Assembly: GCA_019454915.1 (NCBI GenBank)
Contig: JACFNM010000292.1
Location: 1 to 5,305 of the forward strand
Length of the DNA stretch: 5,305 bases
Origin: Chitinophagaceae bacterium
GTDB lineage: Bacteria; Bacteroidota; Bacteroidia; Chitinophagales; Chitinophagaceae
Direction of reading: 5' to 3'
Of this stretch, positions 1-5,305 are shown piece by piece. The notes under the pieces were generated by a model. The model ran no database searches, had not been told where the DNA came from, and saw only the letters and a list, made by a program, of their open reading frames with translations. The translations under genes were made by a program, and so were the position numbers. Every line of letters begins with the position of its first letter. Positions within the stretch are counted from its first letter, which is position 1.

Positions 1-1390
1 CATGCCTCACCGTACTGACGCATCCCTTATCGCTACTCACCGTAAGAGCGACGGTGTAGGTTGACGGTTCGTCAAATGTAAACCGTGGGTTACGAATACC
101 CGAAGTGTCATCAAAGGCGGCCCGTACACCGAAATCCCAGTGCCATTTATCCACTATACCATACTTTGTATTGGTGGTATCCCTGAATTGAATAGCCACC
201 CCTTTACAACCTTCAGTAAACGTGAAGCCGGGATGAAAGCCCGGATAAACTTTCACGGTAGAAAAAGCCGAGTCTGAGCAATTATCATTACGATTGGTCA
301 CCAGCAATACGCGGTAAACGCCCGTATCCGGAAAAGTAAAGGAAGGTTTCGCCAGGGTAGAAGTATCATCATCTCTCCCCGGCACACCAAAATCCCAATA
401 ATGCGTTTTGATTAAGGGGCTACTATTCCGGTTACTGAATTCCATCGTGTAGCCATCACAACTCATGTATTCCGGCTCCAGTGAAGCCGCAGCCATGGAA
501 CAGGAGGCGACTTTAATCTGGATATCTTTTCGATGGATATTAATTAAAATGCCCGCCCGGTATTCGCTGACTAAAACCGTGACTACGTACACGCCCGATG
601 CAGGCGCAATACCCGAAACCAGACCGGTCTTGGTATTCATCGTCACCTTAGGTCCCATGGGCGAAACAGCGCTGAATCCAAAGGCATAAGGTACAGAAGA
701 ATAAGGAGGAGACTGAGACACCTGGGGCTGTGGCTCCCTGGGAGAGCCACCGACGTAGGCAGCGCCAAAACTGTAGGATAATGAATCTTTTTCATTATCC
801 ACCGCGCCAAAGTCATAAGTAAAATAGTTGTCCTCACACACGATCACTGTATCCTTTACGGCAAGGGTTGGGCTACTGTTCTTGGGCGCATCAGCCAGTA
901 CATTAGTACCCGGTATATCCGCCGTATAAGTTGAGCCTACCTGACCCGACCCGATTACATTGGTCATGTTCTCAATACGGCAGCATCGTTGAAATGAAAC
1001 AGTGTATCCGAAAGGTGTTGAAGGCAACTTCAACGTGAATATATAAACGCCCACTTCATAACATACAACGGGAGGATTATTGATACATTCACCCGGACTT
1101 CGTAAACGGAGTTCATCCCTTCTGGTCATCGTAACATCGTAGCTTTGAAAAAAAACAACACCGGTCTGTTCTTTTCGAAAAACGGTAAAAGGAACTACCG
1201 GGTCTAACTGAGCGCCGGTAGAATGACAATCCCGAAATAATTTAAGCGTAACCTGGTAAGTATTTTCCGAACCCGAGGAACCGATTAAAACATAAGAAAG
1301 TTCACCGCCCGTTATATGCCTCGCCGAAAGAGAAGTAAAAAACCCGAGACACAGGACAGTTAAAAGATAATATTTCTTAATCTCATGCAT
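1..1390 (-). CDS. Secreted PKD-domain protein of the gliding-motility-associated (type IX secreted) type, 3' end outside window
   Basis: An open frame of 463 codons runs from an ATG at 1390-1388 to the window edge without a stop. Residues 1-23 form a signal peptide (KK, then a hydrophobic stretch ending LSA). The mature protein starts RHITGGELSY, the hallmark of a Bacteroidota N-terminal domain found in proteins annotated as gliding motility-associated C-terminal domain proteins. Other family marks are FRDC (52-55), QRCCR (134-138), NSSP (171-174), a VCEDNYFTYDF stretch (184-194) and HRKDIQIKV (286-294). Two PKD-like domains follow, with WDFG at 332-335 and 419-420 plus following residues (W418), each with a DDTS and an FTF motif; the second is cut by the edge. 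Family knowledge predicts further repeats and a type B type IX sorting domain beyond position 1; this is not visible here. The start overlaps the hydrolase stop by 8 bases (ATGCATGA), suggesting translational coupling. The other nearby ATG (1386) meets a stop after eight codons. Likely a surface or adhesin-like protein; substrate unknown. Confidence 0.88.
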   Translation of the reverse strand, partial: MHEIKKYYLLTVLCLGFFTSLSARHITGGELSYVLIGSSGSENTYQVTLKLFRDCHSTGAQLDPVVPFTVFRKEQTGVVFFQSYDVTMTRRDELRLRSPGECINNPPVVCYEVGVYIFTLKLPSTPFGYTVSFQRCCRIENMTNVIGSGQVGSTYTADIPGTNVLADAPKNSSPTLAVKDTVIVCEDNYFTYDFGAVDNEKDSLSYSFGAAYVGGSPREPQPQVSQSPPYSSVPYAFGFSAVSPMGPKVTMNTKTGLVSGIAPASGVYVVTVLVSEYRAGILINIHRKDIQIKVASCSMAAASLEPEYMSCDGYTMEFSNRNSSPLIKTHYWDFGVPGRDDDTSTLAKPSFTFPDTGVYRVLLVTNRNDNCSDSAFSTVKVYPGFHPGFTFTEGCKGVAIQFRDTTNTKYGIVDKWHWDFGVRAAFDDTSGIRNPRFTFDEPSTYTVALTVSSDKGCVSTVRH

Positions 1391-2204
1391 CACTTACGTA
1401 CTTAAGAAACTCCATAATGGTTTCGTTAACCTGATCTTTCTCTTCCCACATTCCCATGTGAGCCGTCTCCGGCAGGATATTTATAAGTACTCTGGATGGT
1501 AGCCAGCACTGTTTCAGACTATCTTCTAAAGATACGCTTTTATCTTCTTCTCCCATAATAAACAACACAGGCGCCGCGATGTTTTTCAGCAGTCCCGTTC
1601 TGTCCGGCCGGTTCATCATTCCCAGGTAATATTGTATCAAATCATCCTCCTTAAAATCATCCGCAGTCTTTAACAAGGCGGAAATTTCTTCCGGATGCCG
1701 GCGCTTATATTTTTCTCCAAATAAATTAGGAATAGATTGTTTTAAAAATTCCTGAGACCCAAATCTTTGTATAAAAGATATACCCTTCTTGCGTAATTCC
1801 TTCTTATCCGCACTATCGGCAAAAGCCGTGGAGTGTACCAGTCCCAACGCCCTTAATCCCGAAGGGAACCGTGTCGCAAAGGCAAGCGCCACATACCCGC
1901 CCATACTATGCCCGAGCAGCGTACATTGCTCAATACTTTCTATATCAAGCAGTTGTTTCATGCATTCGGCATACCATTCAATAGCATTATTGACTTCTTC
2001 TCCTGTAAGTGAGAGAGCATCTGACAGCCCGCTTCCCGGAAGGTCGGGAATAAGAAGCCTGTAATGAGATTTTAAGAAAGCACGCTGGTATTGCCAAATT
2101 CCGCCATTCTCCGCAAACCCATGTATCAGCATCACCGGTTCTCCGGAACCACCCACTTCATAATGAATCGTAGCGCCGCGGAATTTAAACTGCTTTCTTT
2201 GCAT
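1383..2204 (-). CDS. Alpha/beta hydrolase, cytoplasmic, substrate unknown
   Basis: A 273-residue alpha/beta hydrolase-fold protein. The oxyanion-side motif is LIHGF (26-30), the nucleophile elbow is GHSMGG with Ser100, the acid is probably Asp221 in MGEEDKSV, and the catalytic His is His249 in ETAHMGMWE. DLPGSGLSD (54-62) is the usual strand-4 loop, and residues about 130-205 form a helical cap. There is no signal peptide or membrane segment, so it is probably cytoplasmic. I chose the ATG at 2204: the frame stays open upstream to a TTG at 2252, but the extra 16 residues lie inside the preceding gene and do not resemble the family N-terminus, whereas MQRKQFKFRGATIHYE does. The start lies 20 bases inside the end of the Lnb-like gene, pointing to coupled translation. 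Family members include esterases, lipases, lactonases and haloperoxidase-like enzymes; the motifs do not separate these, so no substrate is assigned. Confidence 0.9.
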   Translation of the reverse strand: MQRKQFKFRGATIHYEVGGSGEPVMLIHGFAENGGIWQYQRAFLKSHYRLLIPDLPGSGLSDALSLTGEEVNNAIEWYAECMKQLLDIESIEQCTLLGHSMGGYVALAFATRFPSGLRALGLVHSTAFADSADKKELRKKGISFIQRFGSQEFLKQSIPNLFGEKYKRRHPEEISALLKTADDFKEDDLIQYYLGMMNRPDRTGLLKNIAAPVLFIMGEEDKSVSLEDSLKQCWLPSRVLINILPETAHMGMWEEKDQVNETIMEFLKYVSDA

Positions 2205-3357
2205 CTTCCAATCGTTTAAATTGTTTCCAGCTTCGCCAGGCCAGTAATACAATAACAGGCAGCAAATCTTTATTCAATTCCTGTGGCAGCCAGACCCAGA
2301 AAACCAGTAAAGTCAAATACACCAAAAAAACAAAAGCCCAATAGCGATGCATGATTTTCTTTTTGCTCCCCGGGAAAAAAGCCGCCACCGCATGAAAAGG
2401 AATTGCCCAAAGAAGATTGTAATTATTACGGCAAAGCTGATGATCCGTACCCGTCCACATAAATATCAACAAGATGCCCGCTAACCCGGCGCTCAAAAAA
2501 AGAATAAAATCAAAAACAGCCAATATCTGTTTTTTCCCGTTGATATTCGTCAACGACAAGGCAAGAAAAATAAAGAATACAATGGAAAAAACCACAAAGG
2601 GCGTAAAGAAAGGCTTCTCTCCCGGCGCATGGGAGGGCGCTTCATAAACAACATTCACTTTGTTGACCAGCGGTGCATTACCGATAGTGGCGCTATCAAA
2701 TCCTTTAAATAAATAATCGGGTAAAAACATCGTCTGCTCATTGGTTGCAGGCTTGTCAAGTCCTCTTCCTAAAAGCATATCTATACCCAGCTTGCTCCAG
2801 TACATTCTTCCCTGGTTGAGGCTATAATGAATGAGGTCCCTGAAAGTGACGTCCTCATAAGGCAGGATGTTTTTTATCTCAACGGGCCCCGATACGTTTT
2901 CCTTCAATATATCTCTTATCCGGGTAGAACAATTATCAAACAGAAAATCATATTTATAAAACTTATTTTTCCCGCGGGCATTCAAGATCAACGCTGCATT
3001 AAGCTTCAGCTTCTCCTCTTCGCTAAGGTTGAGTACCTGTTCAACAATGCTTCTGTTTTCAAGCTGGTAGGCGTACAAAAAGTCGGGAAAATTTTCCACT
3101 GAAAGATAGTACAGCAGTTTACCGCGAATAAATTTGCCGTAAAAGTCAGGATTAAAATCAAAGGTTCCGTAATTATACACCCTGTCTGTAAATATCGAAC
3201 TATCTATGACCCGTAACGCGCTATGACCAAAAATGGAGTACAATTCTTCGCCGGCGCTGCAGGTAAGCAAAGAAATCCGGAGACGGGAAGAATCAGTTTG
3301 GGCTTTAATGGAAAAAGACGAACATAACAGGAGTAAAAAGACGAATATTCGCTTCAC
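2185..3357 (-). CDS. Lnb-like membrane protein (DUF4105 periplasmic domain plus five-helix domain), putative lipoprotein N-acyltransferase
   Basis: With a GTG start at 3357 the protein has 390 residues. Residues 1-19 form a signal peptide (MKRIFVFLLLL...IKA). Residues about 26-240 match the DUF4105/Lnb N-terminal periplasmic domain: SAGEELYSIFGHSALRV places the conserved His at 45, and FLFDNCSTRIRDI places the conserved Cys at 143, the likely thiol catalytic pair of a papain/NlpC-like fold. Five hydrophobic helices follow at about 250-270, 278-300, 312-328, 338-358 and 364-376, with the WTGTDH...NYNLLWAIP signature (301-320) between helices 2 and 3. This layout fits the lipoprotein N-acyltransferase Lnb described in Bacteroides, which replaces Lnt by adding the third acyl chain to the lipoprotein N-terminal Cys. 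The function here is inferred from architecture. No in-frame ATG exists near the 5' end; the upstream TTG at 3411 falls inside the predicted -7 promoter box and would put 18 odd residues before the signal peptide. A TTG at 3375 is a weaker alternative. It is the first gene of a three-gene operon. Confidence 0.85.
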   Translation of the reverse strand: MKRIFVFLLLLCSSFSIKAQTDSSRLRISLLTCSAGEELYSIFGHSALRVIDSSIFTDRVYNYGTFDFNPDFYGKFIRGKLLYYLSVENFPDFLYAYQLENRSIVEQVLNLSEEEKLKLNAALILNARGKNKFYKYDFLFDNCSTRIRDILKENVSGPVEIKNILPYEDVTFRDLIHYSLNQGRMYWSKLGIDMLLGRGLDKPATNEQTMFLPDYLFKGFDSATIGNAPLVNKVNVVYEAPSHAPGEKPFFTPFVVFSIVFFIFLALSLTNINGKKQILAVFDFILFLSAGLAGILLIFMWTGTDHQLCRNNYNLLWAIPFHAVAAFFPGSKKKIMHRYWAFVFLVYLTLLVFWVWLPQELNKDLLPVIVLLAWRSWKQFKRLEDAKKAV

Positions 3358-3408
3358 GTAATAATTTTTCGACAATTTCGGGAAATAATCGGGAATTAGG
3401 ATGGATAG

Positions 3409-3416
3409 CAAAGATA
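3409..3416 (-). promoter_or_regulatory. Putative Bacteroidota -7 promoter element upstream of the Lnb-like gene
   Basis: On the minus strand these bases read TATCTTTG, an exact match to the Bacteroidota -7 consensus TAnnTTTG recognised by the primary sigma factor. It lies 52 bases upstream of the GTG at 3357, so a transcript starting a few bases downstream would have a leader of about 45 bases. No TTTG is present at the expected -33 spacing (that position reads GAGG), so the promoter is incomplete by consensus. The location, in the only sizeable gap of the window and just past a probable terminator, supports it. Confidence 0.45.
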
Positions 3417-3442
3417 AAAAAAGAAGCCACCTGCGCCTCTTT
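3416..3442 (-). terminator. Probable intrinsic terminator of the esterase-rhomboid operon
   Basis: Read on the minus strand, the arm AAAGAGGC (3442-3435) pairs with GCTTCTTT (3427-3420) around a 7-base loop GCAGGTG, giving eight pairs with one G-U. The second arm continues into four more T residues (3419-3416), making a run of seven T in all. It lies about 80 bases past the rhomboid stop codon. The stem is A/T-rich at its base and only moderately stable, so termination may be partial. On the plus strand the hairpin is followed by only three T, so it should act mainly on minus-strand transcripts. Confidence 0.5.
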
Positions 3443-3522
3443 GATCAACTGCACGAGGAGACTATACCCACATTGAAAATCTGAAGCCCGGTTTCATTCA
3501 ACGGGAAATGCTTTTATAAATC

Positions 3523-4293
3523 CTATCTCATCCGCCTGATGACAGGCTCGCGGGAGGTTCCACTCCTGACGGGATCAAAAAATTTGATCAACAGAAAGCC
3601 GGCAATAAATCCGCCGATATGTGCTGCATAAGCAACTCCTCCCGTTTCCTCTCCACCGAGCATACCCATCCCGCTGACTACCTGGAATGCGATCCATAAA
3701 CCCAATGCAAGCAGAGCAGGTACTGCAATAATAAACCATAAGAAAATAACGTGCACTTTTCGCATCGGGAATAGTAAAAGATATGCGCCTAAAACACCGG
3801 ATATAGCCCCCGAAGCTCCCAGACTCGGCACCAGAGAATTATGGCTAAGCATCACCGTCGAGAAGACATGACTCAAAGAAGCAATGACACCACACAACAG
3901 GTAGAAAAATAAATAACGGAAGTGACCTATACGGTTTTCAATGTTATCTCCAAATATCCACAGATAAAGCATATTCCCTGCCAGGTGCGCCCATCCGCCA
4001 TGCATAAACATGGCAGTAAGCAATGTAAAGTAAACCGGAACAGGTGTTGGTTGTAATCCCGGTAATTCGAATTGATAGCCTGTATGCGCATCAATGACCA
4101 TTTCCGGCAGCGTAACAAAATCTTTACCCGTAATAATTTCAGCAGGCACGGTAGCATAGGCATAGGTAAACTGCAGATCGTTCCCCGCTGCCTGAAAGAA
4201 AATAAACACAAACACATTCAGAGCAACTAAAAGGTAGTTGATATAAGGCGTTAGCTTCCGGCCTGAATTATCGTCTCCAATAGGAAATAGCAT
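3523..4293 (-). CDS. Rhomboid family intramembrane serine protease
   Basis: A 256-residue polytopic protein with about six helices (roughly 17-35, 86-113, 123-145, 157-176, 183-208, 220-238). It cleaves transmembrane substrates within the membrane. The catalytic dyad is visible: Ser161 in GASGAISG and His225 in AAHIGGFIAG. The HGGWAHLAGNMLYLW motif gives His98, His103 and Asn107, where the His and Asn of the HxxxN pattern support the oxyanion in characterised rhomboids. The loop between helices 1 and 2 (about 36-85) is long and polar and contains a proline-rich LPGLQPTPVPVYFT stretch; this is common in the 220-260-residue bacterial and archaeal branch of the family. The C-terminal tail after about 240 is short and basic. 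The ATG at 4293 is preceded by the weak purine run TAAAAGAAT. It follows the esterase gene by 30 bases and probably shares its transcript. The substrate cannot be told from sequence; it lacks features that would point specifically to rhombosortase. Confidence 0.95.
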   Translation of the reverse strand: MLFPIGDDNSGRKLTPYINYLLVALNVFVFIFFQAAGNDLQFTYAYATVPAEIITGKDFVTLPEMVIDAHTGYQFELPGLQPTPVPVYFTLLTAMFMHGGWAHLAGNMLYLWIFGDNIENRIGHFRYLFFYLLCGVIASLSHVFSTVMLSHNSLVPSLGASGAISGVLGAYLLLFPMRKVHVIFLWFIIAVPALLALGLWIAFQVVSGMGMLGGEETGGVAYAAHIGGFIAGFLLIKFFDPVRSGTSREPVIRRMR

Positions 4294-4323
4294 ATTCTTT
4301 TAGGGATTATCTGCGTGGTAAAC

Positions 4324-5136
4324 TTATTTTTTATCAAAAAACCGGTGCATAAACAGCAACTGGTATTGTATCGCATTTTCCCAATACTCCCAGCTATGCC
4401 CTCCCGGCCGCGCGATATAATCATGAGCTATATTCCGATACAATAGTTGCTCATGCAAGGCCTTATTTACGGAATAGAAAAAATCGCTGGTACCGCAGTC
4501 AATCAATATATTCAAAGAACCGGGCTTTAATAAATGAAGCATATTGATGACCGAATGGGTTTCCCAGTTTTCGGGAAATTCTGCATAACTACCCAGCCGC
4601 TCTGCCATCTTCCAGTTATTGGGAAACGGGCGTATGTCTACACCGCCACTCATACTACCGGCAGCGCCAAACACATCCTGGTGTTTGAAGGCAAGATACA
4701 ACGCGCCATGCCCGCCCATACTTAAACCGGTGATGGCCCGCCCCTGCGGCCCCCGAACGGTTTTATAATGTTCATCTATCCATTTTATCAGTTCTGACGC
4801 CACATAAGTTTCATAACGGTATTGCGGATCAACCGGACTGTCCCAATACCAGCTATTCACACCATCAGGACATACGATCATCATGTTGTACTGGTCAGCA
4901 AGATTTTTTATACCATCCACCTTTTTTATCCCGACCCCATAATTTCCTCCGTATCCGTGTAAAAGGTAAACGACTGGTAAGGCAGCAGCCTGTTTATACT
5001 GATTCGGAAGGATTACGACAGCCTTTATCGTTTTTTTCATCGAGGGGCTATTGGTTTCCACCGTATCCACTGATGCGGCGAAAAGAGCATGTTGTAAAAA
5101 AATAATCAATCCAATTAAAAAGAATCTTCTATTCAT
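4324..5136 (-). CDS. Exported esterase of the esterase D / feruloyl-acetyl esterase-like family
   Basis: A 270-residue alpha/beta hydrolase of the putative esterase family (Pfam Esterase, PF00756). Residues 1-20 look like a signal peptide (MNRR, then FFLIGLIIFL, ending ALFAA), so the enzyme is exported. After a short linker, VVYLLHGYGGN (55-65) gives the oxyanion region, GLSMGG holds the nucleophile Ser139, CGTSDFF the acid Asp218, and PGGHSWEYW the catalytic His247. The DSPVDPQYRYETYVASEL segment (99-116) is the family's conserved helix ahead of the nucleophile. Relatives include xylan-linked feruloyl and acetyl esterases, S-formylglutathione hydrolase, enterochelin esterase and mycolyltransferases. 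Export argues against formylglutathione hydrolase, and a carbohydrate or siderophore ester is more likely, but the substrate is not determined. The ATG at 5136 follows the upstream TAA after one base, which indicates coupling to another hydrolase gene. No lipobox Cys is seen near the signal-peptide end. Confidence 0.92.
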   Translation of the reverse strand: MNRRFFLIGLIIFLQHALFAASVDTVETNSPSMKKTIKAVVILPNQYKQAAALPVVYLLHGYGGNYGVGIKKVDGIKNLADQYNMMIVCPDGVNSWYWDSPVDPQYRYETYVASELIKWIDEHYKTVRGPQGRAITGLSMGGHGALYLAFKHQDVFGAAGSMSGGVDIRPFPNNWKMAERLGSYAEFPENWETHSVINMLHLLKPGSLNILIDCGTSDFFYSVNKALHEQLLYRNIAHDYIARPGGHSWEYWENAIQYQLLFMHRFFDKK

Positions 5137-5137
5137 C

Positions 5138-5305
5138 TTATTTCATATTTACTGCGTTCAGAATAAATTGCACGATGGGCGTCGGATCCGGAAGACTGTG
5201 CGGATGATGACCTATACCGGGCTTATGTATCACTTTTATATTCCCGCCCGCTTCCAGTATCTTCTTTTCAAATAAATCTGTGTTATCCGGCACAGGAACC
5301 ACCTC
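5138..5305 (-). CDS. C-terminal end of an alpha/beta hydrolase-like protein, 5' part outside window
   Basis: A minus-strand frame open from the window edge codes for 55 residues and ends in TAA at 5140-5138. The visible part reads as the C-terminal subdomain of a serine alpha/beta hydrolase (prolyl oligopeptidase/esterase-like): a PVPDNTDLFEKKILEAGG helix (4-21), the strand NIKVIHKPG (22-30), then the GIGHHPHSLPDPTPIVQFI region (30-48). The GHHPHSL-DPTPIV pattern carries the probable catalytic His and recurs in Bacteroidota and Planctomycetota hydrolases linked to carbohydrate breakdown; that association is from memory. The nucleophile and any signal peptide are outside the window. The stop is separated from the next ATG by a single base (TAA-G-ATG), so this gene and the exported esterase are almost certainly co-transcribed and may act on related esters. 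Confidence 0.75.
   Translation of the reverse strand, partial: EVVPVPDNTDLFEKKILEAGGNIKVIHKPGIGHHPHSLPDPTPIVQFILNAVNMK

Noticed and set aside
73..80. Another match to the TAnnTTTG element on the minus strand (TACATTTG)
   Set aside because: It is inside the PKD-protein coding region with no gene start downstream in the window; chance matches to such a short motif are expected.
465..689. Plus-strand open frame of 74 codons
   Set aside because: It lies antisense within the PKD-protein gene, whose frame is open and rich in recognisable family motifs; the product resembles nothing and has no promoter or ribosome-binding signal.
643..837. Minus-strand open frame of 64 codons
   Set aside because: Out-of-frame shadow within the PKD-protein gene; the in-frame reading gives the conserved family residues.
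1789..2064. Plus-strand open frame of 91 codons
   Set aside because: Antisense to the second hydrolase gene across its catalytic Ser motif; the protein is low-complexity Ser/Ala-rich with no domain.
2827..3102. Plus-strand open frame of 91 codons
   Set aside because: Antisense to the conserved periplasmic domain of the Lnb-like gene; no independent coding evidence.
3487..3504. Second possible hairpin just after the rhomboid stop (CCCG and CGGG arms)
   Set aside because: Only four to six pairs with a bulge and no T run on either strand after it; the hairpin at 3420-3442 is a much better terminator.
3927..4217. Minus-strand open frame of 96 codons rich in Leu and Cys
   Set aside because: Shifted frame of the rhomboid gene; the hydrophobic look comes from the membrane-helix codons read one base off.
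4534..4725. Plus-strand open frame of 63 codons
   Set aside because: Antisense to the exported esterase over its nucleophile region; no features of its own.
5051..5275. Plus-strand open frame of 74 codons
   Set aside because: Antisense across the junction of the two hydrolase genes; the minus-strand frames give clear family motifs.
1..5305. Search for a novel defence, mobile or RNA-based system
   Set aside because: No spaced direct repeats, inverted terminal repeats, transposase, integrase, tRNA-like or reverse-transcriptase-like sequence was seen; almost all bases are explained by six ordinary envelope or hydrolase genes.

Overview
The window looks like a piece of a Bacteroidota chromosome, most likely family Chitinophagaceae or a close relative. 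The evidence is a secreted protein with the HITGGE-type N-terminal domain followed by PKD domains (the architecture usually ending in a gliding-motility/type IX sorting domain), a Lnb/DUF4105-type membrane protein typical of this phylum, weak Shine-Dalgarno signals, and a TAnnTTTG promoter element. Genus assignment is not possible from the sequence alone.

All six genes lie on the minus strand, so the biological reading order runs from high to low coordinates. First block (5305 to 3523): the last 55 codons of an alpha/beta hydrolase-like protein, then one base later an exported esterase of the esterase D family, then 30 bases later a six-helix rhomboid intramembrane protease. The close spacing suggests one transcript. 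It ends in a 165-base gap (3358-3522), which holds a probable hairpin-and-U-tract terminator (3416-3442) that runs directly into a Bacteroidota-type -7 promoter element (3409-3416).

Second block (3357 to 1, running off the window): a Lnb-like protein (periplasmic DUF4105 domain plus five C-terminal membrane helices, a family that includes the lipoprotein N-acyltransferase of Bacteroides); a cytoplasmic alpha/beta hydrolase whose start overlaps the previous stop by 20 bases; and a large secreted PKD-repeat protein whose start overlaps the hydrolase stop by 8 bases. Both overlaps suggest translational coupling in a three-gene operon.

The overall theme is the cell envelope: lipoprotein maturation, membrane proteolysis, an exported ester hydrolase and a secreted adhesin-like protein. 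Two genes run off the window edges. Two genes (the Lnb-like protein and the second hydrolase) need later start codons than the longest open frames give. The window is gene-dense and mostly conventional. I found no CRISPR array, RNA gene, insertion sequence, integrase or defence system.
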